Shown here: positions 28,165-43,100 of the stretch, one piece after another
How the letters are laid out: every line of letters starts with the position of its first letter
Numbering within the stretch: the stretch's first letter is position 1
DNA from: Bombyx mori
Lineage: Eukaryota > Arthropoda > Insecta > Lepidoptera > Bombycidae
Assembly: GCF_030269925.1 (NCBI RefSeq)
Contig: NC_085133.1
Coordinates: 2,004,001-2,068,000 of the forward strand
Direction: 5' to 3'
DNA length: 64,000 bases
Program-made: the position numbers and the translations under genes
The notes under the pieces: model-generated
The model's input: only the letters and a program-made list of their open reading frames with translations
Told to the model about the DNA's origin: nothing
Database searches by the model: none

Positions 28165-31100
28165 GTGAGTTAATACATTATTTTTGTAACATTTCAATAG
28201 TCATTACTACTATTGGTAGGACGTCTTGTGAGTCCGCGCGGGTAGGTACCACCACCCTGCGTATTTCTGCCGTGAAGCAGTTATGCGTTTCGGTTTGAAG
28301 GGTGGGGCAGCCGACGGGTGGCGCATTTACGTTGTAGATGTCTATGGGCTCCAGTAACCACTTAACGTTAGGTGGGCTGTCAGCTCGTCCACCCGTCTAA
28401 GTAAAAAAAAGTCTTGCTTCAGTTATGACTTTCTAGTCGTCTGTTATTATGTGTTTTGATATCATTAATCTTAATCTTTCCAGTTATTTCATCCTGATTT
28501 CTTAATTAGCTCGACGATAGAATAATAAAGAACAATTAAGATTTTTTATTTGTCTAGAGGGACGAAAGAAGGCAATAGTGTTAAAAATGACTACCAGAGT
28601 TCACACATAACAAAGCACCTCCCCAACTCTAAGTTATGAGACCCAATAAGATATTTTTTTTAATGAACTCACCTTCAGATCGGAAAACTAGACTGCATCG
28701 CGCCAGAAATATTCAGGATTCGATGAGCAGACGATCTATGTGTTTCGATTAAATTATATTTAGCTTCGTAAATCGTTTAGTACCATCCATTTTTATCGTG
28801 TGTATGGAGGGGGTGGGAGGTGGAGTACCTACGGTAGGTGAATGTCGTCGTAACACAAAAAATCCCACAAGATGTTCAGAACCTACATATATATAGGCTT
28901 AAGAAAACTATTAAAGAACATCTGTGCAATAAAGCTTACTATAAAGTCAATGATTATCTACAGGATTGCACAAACTGGAAATGAGTTGCTCGCTCCGGGC
29001 ATTTCAATATTGCAATAATTGTTACGTTATAATACTCATTGTAAAAATGAATATTTAAAAAAAAATAATAATATAATATTTAAAATAAAAAATAAGACAT
29101 GCCCGCTGAGTTTCTTGCCAGTTCTTCTCAGGTCGAAGGCTAGTTTTTGTGAATTGGCGGTAGTTCTTTTGACGTTCAACAAGTATGTATTTTCATTTAT
29201 GTTGAATATATTTTTTTTTGTTTTGATTTGATTTAATGTTCTGGCCGTGTTGAACCATGATCACAAAAATGACTTATAATTCTTGTAATCCAACATTCAA
29301 TTGAACATTAGGTAATTTGTAATGATTTGGCGAGATGAAATCTGAAATCGTTTTTGATTCATCATTGCCATTATACAAACTGCGTTTTGGATTTTTTATT
29401 AATAAACATTGTTACTAAACATAATAAATTAATAAAAAGCTACAAAATGAAATAACCAGCATAAATAAATAACAGCTTAAAATAATCACAACAAGTAAGT
29501 AAGGTAAGTACGTCCTCAACAGATTAAAACCATTTTATCTCCGCTCGCAGCGTTTAATATACTGTCAGCTAATGAACTTTTCTGATTAATTGCAGAACTA
29601 CCTACATATTACCTTGTATGATATGTAGACTAATTATTCAGGTGTCTAGTATTTGTCTTTGTCGTCTAAGTCTACTTGACAAGGACGTCTCGCGAGCTTT
29701 ACGGGAAAGAACTTGAAACAACTGAGATATTTTTAAAGTTCTATCCTGTGGATGAATTAATCGAAGGGGGTTAAGTTTGATTTTTGATATTTAGAAACCG
29801 CACTATTTTATTCTCACAAAATAGCCAAGCAAGCTCTTTTAGAATGCGCTTGACGTGACGTCATTTGAGGCCAATGTAAGCGAAGAGCCGATTCACCGAC
29901 AACTGTGTTCTGTTTCTGTGGATGAAAGTTCAGTCATCGTTCTCGTCGTACCCGTCGCTTGCGACGAAGGGCTCAACGAGTAAATTAACCCCCAGACACA
30001 GCCCACTGAGTTTCTCGCCGGATCTTCTCAGTGGGTCGCGTTTCCGATCCGGTGGTAGATTTTGCGAAGCACGACTCTTGCTAGGGTTCGGGTTAGCAAC
30101 GTCGTCAAGTTTGAGCCCCGTGAGCTCACCTACTAGTTAAGGTTCCGCTGATATAGCCTCTCAAGGTAGGAAAAAAAGCGGATGAATTGTTTTAGAGTTT
30201 TTAAACATAAATTATAAAGTTTTAATTTTATTAACAACAAATAGGTACTTTTTACAATGTTTTGTCCGACCCGTTTGGGCTTTGTTGGAATAGTCCAATA
30301 TTATAGCCCCATAGTATTATTAGGATGTTATCAACTCTTAGATAGGGCAAGAAAAGGGGTATTCGGTTGCCTAATATTTTCGGATTTGTTTGATAACACG
30401 GTACCTTCACTTTAAAAGTCGCTCGTAAACGCGTGTTTTCTACATATTTCGCTGTGCTCGCGTACAGGATTTGAATTGTGGTAAACTCTCACACGAACAA
30501 ATCCTCCGGGCTGCGTTAATTAAGGCCATATAAATTTATATTTTAGTTTTATTTTGATAAATACCACAGCAATTCGAATTTCGTTCGATCTGGATTGAAA
30601 ATGTATTTGTCTTTTTTTTCGGGTGCCTGCATCTGCAGATGAGTCTGCGTTCTAATAATACCGATTTTCTTCAATGCAACTCTTGCTAGATATGCTCTTT
30701 GGCGTTCCTAGTGTTTCGGGTTTTTTTTCTGTATCGACTGTAACACCAAGCAACATAAGTGACGGTATTCTATAGACATTAGTAATCAGGGTTTTTATTT
30801 TGAGTAAATGCAGCGTTTCTAATTAAACCTGCAACGTATATTGTTTATATTAGCCGTTGTTTATTATAGTGTATTACCTATAAGGTATCATCTGTAGGTA
30901 CGTACTCTGATACACGAAATAGGTACGAAATGTCGAAATTTTTTGGCTTAAGTGTGAGCTTACAGCGGAGGAGTTATTAACTACGTGTTTACAAAATTTT
31001 CGTCTGCCGTGTTACTTCTTATAATGTTTAAAAACTGTGTTAGACAGCAAATGGAAGAGTCATAAAGGTGGACGTGATCATCTCAGTCCTGGCGAGACCA

Positions 31101-34100
31101 ACAGACAAATCGTCATTCTTTTGATAGTTTTCATTAAAAAATAAAAATCGTTTGCTATTGGACATGATGCCGTACGAATTATATGCCACTTCGATAAATC
31201 GGTACGACATGAGAATCCTCTCATCGTGGCCACTAGAAACTACATAGCCGATCCTGCGGACCAAATGGTAAACAGTCGACGTCGCCCAATACTCTTCAAT
31301 TCGAATCCTACCGATCCACTATCATTGCTTTTAGGTACCTCAAACATCGGTCATCGTTCTGGTCGAACCCGTCGCTTGCGACGAAGGCGAGTAAATTAAC
31401 ACAGACAGCCCACTGAGTTTCTCGCTGGATCTTAGTGGGTCGCGTTTCCGATCTGGTGGTAGATTCTGCGAAGCACGGCTCTTGCTAGGGTTCGTGTTAG
31501 CAACATCGTCAGCTTTGAGTCCCATAAGCTCACTTACTAGTAAAGATTACGCCGATATGGTCTCTCTAGACCATCAGTTTAGGTAGGAAAAAAAAGCCAA
31601 TATGTGTCATCTGTGTACGACTTGGGCCCTCTCATCGATACACTCATAACCTACGCCACTAATGTTTACGCCCGAACTACACATATAACGTAAGGACATA
31701 CGTGATCAATGCACACTAGTCGAATCGTTCGACAAAGTCGGTGCAATACGAAATACCGCGGCTTGGTAAATCGCGTAGGAGAAGTCTGCGGGTTAATTGA
31801 GATTCAGAAGTCGGGTAGTGATTGTTTGCGATCCGATATCAGCCCTGCTACGCCGCTACGGATCTGTGTGAGTGGGTTTCTTTTTCTGTTATTTTTTCTT
31901 TTTTTTATAGCAAATGTTTCAATGATATTTTTGAAATTAACCTTAGCTTCAAAACATGCTTTAAAACAGTTGATTTAATCGATATTCGGTTTCATAATAT
32001 CCCCCCAAATGTAACGGTTCCGTGATCACGACACAATTTAAAAGGTAGGAATTCTTTTTTTTTATCAATAAATTGTTTCCATTACCTATTTTCCTGGTAA
32101 ATCAGCCATTTAATTATCTCGAGCTCCTCGTCAATGATGAGTTCTTAATAACTGAATTGAATTCACTTGGAATAAAATTGATTGTAAAAGGTTGTAGATT
32201 TATTACTAAGACGATTAATCATTTGTTGTCGTGAGTCTAATGTAATGTAAGACTATGTTCAATACGTGTGGCCACTGGACCTCAGAGGACCCCAAATTCA
32301 AATGATTTCGAAGAAGGCAAGTACATAGTGTAAAAATATGGCTGTGGTGAATTGTTGCTTTAGCATGGGCTTGACTACCTGGCTGTCATACCACAGCATC
32401 CATTTTCGGTCCTAGCCGGGGCTAATATATTCGATATCCAGAGTCTGGATGTAAGGAATTTTTCTTTATTTCGAATGTGTATAAATATGTCTGGCAACAA
32501 AGGTGCTTTTTTTATTTATTGCTTAGATGGGTGGACGAGCTCATGGCTCACCTGGTGTTAAGTGGTTATCGGAGCCCTTAGACACTTACAACATAAATTT
32601 CGCGACCCACCTTGAGACATGAGTTCTAAGGTCTCAGTTTTTTACGGCTGTCCCACCCTTCAAACCGAAACGCATTACTGCTTCACGGCAGATAATAGGC
32701 AGGGTATATAATACCTACCCGTGAGGACTCACAAGACGTCCTACCATCAGTGATTAAGCAATTACATAATTAATTAATGTAGAACATTTATTGTAATAGC
32801 AACAATTATAATTTTCATAAAAAAATAAACACTAGAGCTAAAAAGAACATTCCCTATTTTGCTGTTTTAGGAAGTAGATTAATTAGAAGTAACGCTAAAT
32901 CTCCTGTGTTAATATTTTTATTGAGTTTAAACAAAATAAAAATATCTTGGTTGGAGGGCTGACGAATTACTGAGCTAACTGTTGATGGTAAACTTGCAAC
33001 AACACCAATAGTAGGCAGAGGCTTGGCTATGCATCTAATGTCCAAGAGCGACGATGATCATACACCATCATTAAGGCCGTATTTTTACCGAAAGAATCAA
33101 TAACGATGCTTCTTCTTTGTCGCTTCCTCATTATTGAGGGTCGTGACCACCTTGGTCCAGTTTTTGCACTAGTTCCCTCCAATGTTGCCTGCATTCGGCC
33201 TGCTTAATGGCGCCCGGGACGCTGGTGTTTGTGGCCTCCTTTACAAATAAACCGTGAACATCATTATTCTAAAGCAATAGTACAGACATTTCAAAAAATA
33301 TATCGCCAAGCAAGCAAGCCAAGCGGTCTACCTGGTGTTAAGTCTACTGTAGTACAATAGTACCACAAAAAGTGAATGTTACCGCCCGCATTGACAGAAA
33401 CTAATTTTTATAGCATTACTAGCTGACCCGGCAAACATTGTTTTACCATATATAAGATTTCTAGGGAATTTTAGTGTAGTAAAAAAATATGTTAGGGGTG
33501 GACAACCCTAATCACTTAGGGTTATGAAAAATAGATAGTAGCCGATTCTCAGGCTTTCTGAATATGCACAAAAAATTTCATGAGAATCGGTCGAGCGGTT
33601 TCGGAGGAGTATGGGAACGAAAACTGTGACACGAGAATTTTATATATTAGATAATATAGCTATTGTGCAGACTGGAAGATATGGAAACGTCATGGCAGAA
33701 GTAGGTAGGATGGTGGTTCCCAACCGTGGTGGTGGTGGTTTATACATATAACACACATAATTATGATGTTTCCCAATAACTTCAATGAAAACTATTCCTG
33801 TATATCAAAACATTAAATTGCAACACTCAATCGAAGAGTAGTCAATGAAAATGTAAATTATTAAGAAATCAAATTATATCGGTAATGTTATTGTGGACTA
33901 TCGTTTTGGTACAGGTATGTCCTAACATTAAAATGAATGGACATGTACCGCTGTTGTTATTTATGCAACCGTTTGTGATATGAACTTACTAAAAAATAAT
34001 AAAGATAGGTCTGTCTATGTTGTGCGTCTGGACGGGTCCTCGGCTAAAGTTGAGTTGGGCTTGAGTCGTCGTGGCCTAAAGGATAAGACGTCCGGTGCAT

Positions 34101-37100
34101 TCGTGTTGAGCGATGCACCGGCGTTCGAATCCCGCTGGCGGGTACCAATTTTTCTAATGAAATACGTACTCAACAAATGTTCCCGCTTGACTTCCACGGT
34201 GAAGGAATAACATCGTGTAATAAAAATCAAACACGCAAAATTATAATTTGCGTAATTACTGTACGGGTAGGTATCACCACGCTGCCTATTTTTGCCGTGA
34301 AGCAGTAACGCGTTTCAGTTCGAAGGGTGTGGCAGCCATTCTAACTGTAATATACTGAGACCTTCGAACTCATATCTCAAGGTGGGTGGCGGCATTTACG
34401 TTGTAGGTGTCTATGGGCTCCGATAACCACTTAACATCAATTGGACTGTGAACTCAACCACCCATCTATGCAATAAATAAATAAATAAATAAAAATACAA
34501 ATTGACTGAAGTCCGAACCGAAGCGTCCCACGAATATTGTGTCGTTAGTGTATTTGCTTGCATTTGATACTGGCGAGGAGGATGAGTAATTCTAAGGGGA
34601 CTGGCCGACGAGTTCAATATTAAAGTCAGGAATGAATATTAAAACTTTGAATTTCATAGGGAATTTCATGGTATAAATACTGTGTCGCGATGCAGTGGTT
34701 TTCGCTAAGGATTTTGTGTGAGTGTGAGTGTAGGTGATAATTTCCCGGTGGTTTTAGAATCCGCGGAGTAGGCAGATTGATGCGGGAAAAAATATCTAAA
34801 TTCACTTTCTACTTCTCATAATAGCTCTGGCACTAGCCGGGGTATGCGCGATTGCGTTCTTATCGTAAAGGGTGTTAAGACGTATGTTTCTAGAGACGGG
34901 TGATAAAAGAATAGGTCTCAGTTAGGTATTGCGCTCTTTCTATTGCGCTTGTGAATCAATTGAATCAATGATCAAGTTGAGCTTCTAGCCGCGCCTATGG
35001 TAGGGTCGGTTCCTTGTAGTAACCCTGTGGTAGGATACCGTGTCGAAGGAAATTACATCATGGCTGATTTGGCTTGATTTGGCAGAAATCCCTTTTTTTG
35101 TGAGGGAAGGATCACTAGAGAAGCGTACAAAACTTTGAGTTTGTACAATTTAGAGGCAAAATGGTTAATTAATGTTCGGTTCGGGAACTATTGTGTTTTT
35201 TGGGAAGGAAGGGTTACTTGTTGCCCGAAGGCTTTTCCAGTTTCACCAGGACATGTGGGCGAGCACGGACTCAGCCAGTAGGGGTGGGATTCGCCAACAG
35301 CTGCCCGAGCGCCTCCAAATGAGATCTAGCAACTCAAGAGCAGTTGCTTCGCGAATGAATCTACTACCGGATCGGAATCGCGAAACGAAACTCAGCGGAC
35401 TGATTTTTAAGTTAGGTTGCACGTCGAACTCTTTGCCGAGTTCGACGAGTACGGTTTGGTATCCATTCTTAGAAATTTCAATACATTAAAAAAAAGCCTT
35501 TATTTTGTAAGTGACTTTAATTCGTATCGCCACCCAGTGGGTTGCATAAATAAACAACGGAACATGTCAATGCGTTTTGGTATTTGGACATTACTGAAAA
35601 ATTAGGACATTATACGTGTGTGTGTGTGTGTTTTTGTGTGTGTTCAATATTTGTTAATACATTTTTTTCATTGACACCTTTTCGATTGGAATGTTGAAAT
35701 CTTGTGTGATAAACGAAATTTCTTTCCTGATCGTTGTTTTATAGAACGCATAGAGTATAGTGACTGACTTGGTAATGCAACTAGCGCCCCTGACTGCTGG
35801 GGCGAGGGTCGTGGATTCGATTCCCCATTCGTGTGATGTAACGGGTTTATTTGTTTTTTGTCGAGCCGCTTAAAATCTATATATGCATACATATTTTATA
35901 GTATATCAGGTTTTTTTTTTATGATTGAAAGATTACTGGTGGCCCGAAGGCCTTTCAAGTTTCATCAGGACATATGGGCGAGCAAAGGCTCAGCCAGGAG
36001 GGGTGGGATTTGCTAACAACTGCCCGAGCGCCTCCAAAGGAGACCTAACTACTCAAGAGCAATTGCTTCGCGAATGAATCTACTACCGGATCGGAATCGC
36101 GACCCACTGAGAAGATCCGGCGAGAAACTCACCGGGCTGATGCATGGGTTAGGTTGCACGTCGACCTCTTTGTCGAGTTCGACGAGTACGGTTACCGGGG
36201 TTCCTAAGCCTACTCCTAGTGTTAGCGCTGAAGACATCTAATGCAAAGGTTATTGGATCTGATAGATCGGTAAGGACGTGTCTAGGGCGTCGACGGTGAC
36301 TGGCTCCTGCATGATCAGGATTCGGGGAGTAGTCAGCGGCGGCAACGATAAGACCATTTTCATGACGCATAGCCTTATCGAAGTACCGTTCCGACGCTGA
36401 CTTCATGTATTTCTGGACTGATTCGAGGCCCAGGTCGTCGTGTAGGTCAACGTTCCTCACGAACCACGGAGCCCCAACGGCTAACCTGCAAAAGCGGGAT
36501 TGTAAGGATTGGAGGGTGTCTATGTGTGTGCGGGCCGCGTGAGCGAACACCGCACTCGCGTAAGTCATGACGGGCCTTATGCAAGTTTTGTAAAGTGTCA
36601 CCTTGTTCCGAAGGGACATTTTACTCCGCTTGCAGATCATGGGCCTAGTAGATCAGTTTCTGGTTCCTACAGTACAGGGAATCCTTGTTCAGAGTCAGAT
36701 GATATGAGACGTATGACGTATGAGATATCTTAAAATAATGCTTAATAATGAATCCCATTAGTTTCTTAGCCTCTAAATCACTATCGAGTAAAACTGATCT
36801 GATCCTGTGAGAGGTAACAATCGTGTCCAAGGGAAGCCACTGCACAATTGAGATTGGGATCTCGGTGTTGGTAGTGGCATTCAAATTGCGATGTCTATAG
36901 GTTTCCGTGACTGCTTAACACCGGGTAGGCCGTAAGCCTATTCACACGTCTAAGGATAAAATAAGAGAGAGAGAGTAATTGAATCGAACCGGAACGCATT
37001 ACTGCTTGACGGCAGAAATAGGCAGGGTGGTGGACAGTGGAGGTACCACCCGTGTAGACTCACAAGAGGTCCTACCACCAGTAATACACAGTATTACATA

Positions 37101-40100
37101 TCACATTATAATAAACAGTAGATGTAAAGCAGGTTAGGTTCCCTTACGATGATTAGGATATCGGTTCAGCAGACCACGGACGCGTCGATGAAGTAATCTT
37201 ACCCAATAAGCTTTCGACAACAATGCAACATTGGGTAAACGAAAGAAAAAAAAAACTTAAATAACCGGTAAACGAAAAAAAAAAAAAAAACTTAAATAAC
37301 CAAAAAGTAAGGTTAGGACAACTTTAAACAGTTTGTTCAATTGACACGGCCAACTTAAAAAGTACTACAAAACTTATTTGTCGTGCAAAATAAATTTGTT
37401 CAAAACTTATATAAGTTTAAACGCATCGTACGTGTTCTGTTTGTATTTTAAGGCGAATTTATGATTCGTGCACAATATTTGATCAAGACAAACTTTATAA
37501 ATTTGACTGTGTCACATAATAAATGATGTTATAGTGTACAAACAAACTTTTTTTTGGAAAATCACGTTTTGCGTTTCGGATAGCGTTCCAAGACGCGCCG
37601 CGTCGTCGATATATTTGTAGCTAGAATTGGCAGCTTGGATTTTGGCTAGACATTTTTTAAGTATCACCTCTCGCAAAGGCGGGAGCCGCCATACTGTTGG
37701 TAGGTTCATCTTCCTTCCTTGCCGGGCACTATGAAATGAGGCCGCTAGCGCAAAAGTGGCATAACCAACAATTTTTCATAATCTTGTTTATATGTATATT
37801 GCAATTTATTTAAAATATTTATAATAAATTTTGATGCAAATCCGGCCTATCCAGTTTCACCCATAGATAACAGGTGGCTTGATAATCATAATTTTTGCGC
37901 GTATTGTTTTTTTGCCTACTCCTTATCAACCTTATTATTTCAATTATCATATTATTAATAAATAATATTATTCATCATTATCCTGCCCTTCTCCCAGTCA
38001 CCTGGGGTCGGCGCAACATGTTTTCTCCTTCCATACTCTTCTATCATATACCATTTCTTCGCTCACTCCCCTCTTACCCATATCGTCTTTCACACAATCC
38101 ATCCATTTCTTCTTAGGTCTATATCTCTTCCTCTATATCCTTCCACATTGATAGTTAACACTCTCTTAACAACCTCATTTTCATTTCGTCTCATCACATG
38201 TCCATACCATCCCAAACGCGCACTTCTCAGCTTCTCTGTCACAGGTGCCACTTTCAGACTTCCTCTAGCATATTCATTCCGTATTCTATCCCTTCTCGTT
38301 ACTCCACACATCCATCGCAACATTCGCATCTCTGCTGCATGCAATCGCCTTTCATCTTTCATCATAATAAATAATATTATAATAATTTATATATTATTAT
38401 AATTATTATTTCGATTATCAACCATAGAATTGCTGACAGTAGTCCTAGCATGAGCAGTGCTTCTCTGAATCTACCACCGGATCGAAATCGCGACCCATTG
38501 AGAAGATCCGGCGAGCAACTCCGTGAGCTGTGTCTACGGACGGTGGGGAACGACGACCGGTGCCTGGAGAGCCTAAAAGCACCAAGAATGGATCAGGAGG
38601 ATCCGATAAAACGTGATACCTTATGCATGTCCGAAAATGTGATCAGACTAGAAATGAGGAGACTAAAAGAACAGCTTTTCATCACCCTTGTTGCCATTGT
38701 ACTTAACTATGTCACTATAATAAAGGGTTCTTATAATAGCGCTGGAACTCTCCGAGGCATCAGTAGTCAAATCGATAAACAAAAAATAACCAAAAAGAAA
38801 ACCGGCTTTCACAAAATAAAAAGGGTATATGTATTTCAGCAATGTAGTCAATGGAAATGAAATTAGCATTATTAAGTATAACTCTAAAATTAGTAGTAAG
38901 ATTTTGATAGAATTTAAACGGAGGTACATGAGAAGATCGAAATCTGTTCACATAGAAAAAGTTCTGATGACGATGATGATGATAACACACATAAAAGATA
39001 CAGTCGAGAGTCTCCTTTTTTGAATTCAGATAATAGGGCATTCGATCAGAGCAGGGTAGACATGAGGAGGGTTATGCCAAGTAGTAACGTGTTATATTAG
39101 CCGAAAAGTACTATCCTTTATTTAATCTGTAATCATATTGATAATTCGTTAACTGTGGCCATTAGTTCACTTAATAATGTGATTTATGGTAGTCATAAAC
39201 TAACGATATTCGATAACAAGATTAGAAACGGAAGCCTTGTTGAGGTATACCTAGTTAAATATCGAATGGCCTATGAAACGAATAAACTTGTGACCTGGCG
39301 ATTTTGTGCATGCAATATAAAAAAAAATCTTCTTACCTAAGCTTAGACAGCTTTTAGAGGCTATGTCAGCGTAACGGAGCGAGTACGTGAGCTCTCGGGG
39401 CTCAAACCTGACGACGTTACTAGCACTGGCCCTAGCAAGAGCAGTGCTTCGCAGATCTACCATCGGATCGGAAACGCGACCCTCTGAGAAGATCCGGCGA
39501 GAAACTCAGTGGGCTAATTTACTCGCTGAGCCCTTCGTCGCGAGCGACGGGTTCGACGAGAACGATGACCGCTGCTTGAGGTACCTAAAAGCACCGTTAG
39601 TGGATCGAGAGGATCCGAAATGACATGTCATATTCAAAATGCACTATATGTGCACTATTGAATAAGTATAAAATACGATATTTGAAAATCGATTTTAGCT
39701 TACGTCTGCTATAATAGTTTAGAATCGATTTGAAAGTTGGCCATAATATGTAATTTGGTACGATTGAAGAATTAGTTTTATGTTCATGATTTTTCTGGAT
39801 ATGTTTTTTACCTATTTTCATTGTGAAACATAACTTAATTAAGATCCAGCATCATAAGTGCGAATATATATTTACCGATTTCAAAATCCATAAGACTATG
39901 AAATCTTAGTTTAGAAATTAAATTAAAAGAATCACTTTTTAAAAATTTATTATAGATTTCGATTAATTCGATTCAAGCTTATAAAAGTACCTAAAAAAAT
40001 ACCGTCTCGGGCCCTACATCAAATATCAAATTATGCGATTTTCAATTCTATAATAAGGTCGGTGAGCGCGTGTGAAACAAATAAATTTATAAGTGTAATT

Positions 40101-43100
40101 AGAGAGCAACTTACTTAAGTGTCATTATGTTCTCCGAAATCGTTAATACAGGCAGAATGATTTCTGGAAATCATTAATCATTAGTCGATTTTGTTTTAAA
40201 AATGTCTTCAGCGTTATTCGAGTGAGCGCCTTCAATGACAACGGTTATATAAATTTTTAATTTGAGTAAAATCGTATTGCTTTTTTTTAGATTAATTTTT
40301 TTTGTAGTGAGTTAATATTTGTGTTGATCGTTTTGGATGTGATGTTATGACGTCTCTGCTGATGATATTAGTTTACATTTGGTCCGGGTCTTCTATGTAA
40401 GTCAATCTTTTTTTTTGAGATCATGGATTTTGAACTCTAACAGTCTGTCTTAACGGCTTTCGGTCAGCAAACGTGACCTCAGCTCCAGCTTCTTCTGTTC
40501 CACTGTAAACTGATAGAGTTTATAAAATTTAAATAGTCTTTAAATCCAGAAAAGGACAAAGGTCGTGGCCTAAAGGATAAGACGTCCGGTGCATTCGTAT
40601 CTAGCGATGCAACGGTGTTCGAATCCCGCAGGCGGGTACCAATTTTTCTAATGAAATACGTACCAATTGTTCACGATTTCTTTCCACGGTGAAGGAATAA
40701 CACCGTGTAATAAAAATCAAACCCGCAAAATATAATTTGCGTTATTACTGGTGGTAGGACCTCGTGTGAGTCCGCACGAGTAGGTACCACCACCCCGCCT
40801 ATTTCTGCCGTGAAGCAGTAATGCGTTTCGGTTTGAAGGGTGGGGTAGCCGCTGTAACTATACTGAGACCTTAAAACTTATATCTCAAGGTGGATGGCGC
40901 ATTTACGTTGTAGATGTCTATGGGCTCCAGTAACCACTTAACGTCAGGTGGGCTGTTTGCTCGTCCACCCAGATAAGCAATAAAAAAAACTCTTTCGTAT
41001 TAAAATTGAATAACTAAAAAATTACTATTCCTCAGTTACATTTTTGGAGTCTACTAAAAATAAGAATTTTGGATTATGCCACTTTGATTCTAAAGGTGCA
41101 ATATGTCAAAATGTCAAGCGTTAACGAGTTTTGTTATTAGAACCCATCTAAAAATAAATATCATCCGATCTCTGCTTGGTAATCAGTAATTACGGTAAAC
41201 ATTACTGTGGCCTTAGTCGTTCGGTTGTTGAAGTCTCATATTTTTATAAGCTGAGATGGCGAACATCAATCATAGACTAGTTTATAAGATGATCATGATT
41301 AGATACTAGACTAGACTAGATAAATCATAGTCTATAAAAAAAAAGGATGCGTGTACTTATGTACGCGCGTAAGAAGTTATACTTTATTTTCATTAAATTT
41401 ATTTCTTTTTTTTTTATTTAAATTTTATTCAATTTGAAAAAAAATATTATTAAACAACATCCTCAAACACGCATATGGGACATCCCTTTTCTTGACATCG
41501 TAGAAATTCGGTAATTCTCGGTACGGTTCGGAAAGTTTACCTGCGGCTATATTCAGACTCGCCAAGTTACATCGGTCGTATTGTAATGAGCGATTTAGTG
41601 GGCAACTTCATTCTGTTAATTTTGTGTCACGGTGCGCGCGCATCGTAAAATTTCACTCTCATCAATTTTTCATAACGCGCCTAAAGAAGTATAACTTCAA
41701 AAGGTTTATCAGTTTGACAGTATTTTTTTTGTATATGTGTTGCCTCAGAATTTATCTAAACCGATTTGAAGATCTTTTATTTGAAATATGGTGTTTCTCG
41801 TGTGGTCTCATTTAAATTTTATCAAGATCTGACCAGTTTTTTTTAGTTATTCTTAATAATGCATATTCACTTTGAGTTCGACTATATCGATGTTATTTAT
41901 ATCTTTTTTTCTAAATGTTGTTGAAAACTTTTTAAGTTTAATTTTGTTCGAGACTTGGACATCCAAGTTTGGGTTAAACATATTGAATCGTTTCAATGGG
42001 ACGGCTTTTGTTGTGACGAAAAATAGATTGATTTTGCAACCGTGCGTGGTATTGGAAGGTTGTTTTTACTAAAAGTTAAGGAAACTTCTAAATCTTGTTA
42101 CCACGTCGTGTGATTAATATATTTGTGTACTTAAAATAAAAATATGTATCATTCCATTGGGGGCCACTTGGTGCTCTATCATCATTCAATTGCAGAATAG
42201 TTGAAGCAGTTAGTTTCCTGCAGATTATCTAATTTAGTGGCAACGTGTATTTTTGCGATGCACAACAGTGCTAACCGTGCGAAAATTATATGGAACATTC
42301 AAATATTAACCGAGCAATGTAGGTTAAATTTGACAGGCTTAATCTGAGAAAATTACGGTATGTGACTTCATAATATTAACGTTGATTTTTTGAGATCGGA
42401 AACTCTGTAATCCGTAGTCAGTTTGTTATAATCTTCAATAGTGAGACATTCGGTGTTAATCTTATGTCGTTTTCATTTTTAATTCCTTATTTGAACCGAA
42501 TTAGTCCTTATGACGGTGCCAGTGCGCTTAATTTAATTACGAGTCTGCAAATGAATCGTGCCTTTCAATACATTTGAGAGTTAATTACTCCAGCTGCCCG
42601 GTCACCGTTCTCGTCGAACTCGTCGCTTACGACGAAGGGCTCGACGAGTAAATTAACCCTCAGACACAGCCCACTGAGTTTCTCGCCGGATCTTCTCAGT
42701 GGGTCGCGTTTCTGCGAAGCACGGCTCTTGCTAGGGTTCGTGTTAGCAACGTCGTCAAGTTTGAGCCCAGTGAGTTCACCAGCTTAGGTAGGACAAAAAA
42801 AAAAAACTCCAGCTGAAATGCGGCAACTCAACTGCCTCTTCAATTTACGAATTAAGTAGGGTAGGTAAAAAATAATTATGTAGTTTTGTGTACATTGCGC
42901 CGTCGGTACTGTTGCGTAGTTAAGTCATCTGATATGCAAATCGCAATAAATTTGCCTCGATCGGCATGATCCTGTTACCAATGTTTAACCTTCGATTCTG
43001 CCCACTCCATATATCCCGCTATCGTTGTTGTGTTATTAATATCACTTATATCACGTACACGTACACGAATACGCACACATGTAAACTTTAACGTTCGCAG

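Noticed and set aside
31040..31264. 74-codon minus-strand frame with protein-like composition
   Set aside because: Sequence on its 5' side matches the repeat next to 1085-1190, so it is probably antisense of mobile DNA; no homology recalled.
31709..31866. Plus-strand frame [13 protein letters not shown] ending near GTGTGAGT
   Set aside because: The possible donor is out of consensus position, no partner exon was found and no family is recognised.
36645..36884. 79-codon minus-strand frame before the jockey fragment
   Set aside because: Looks weakly coding but has no recognised domain; possibly older mobile DNA.
38450..38860. 136-codon plus-strand frame
   Set aside because: Its first half is the antisense of a BMC1-like LINE tail; the rest is AT-rich with no family features.
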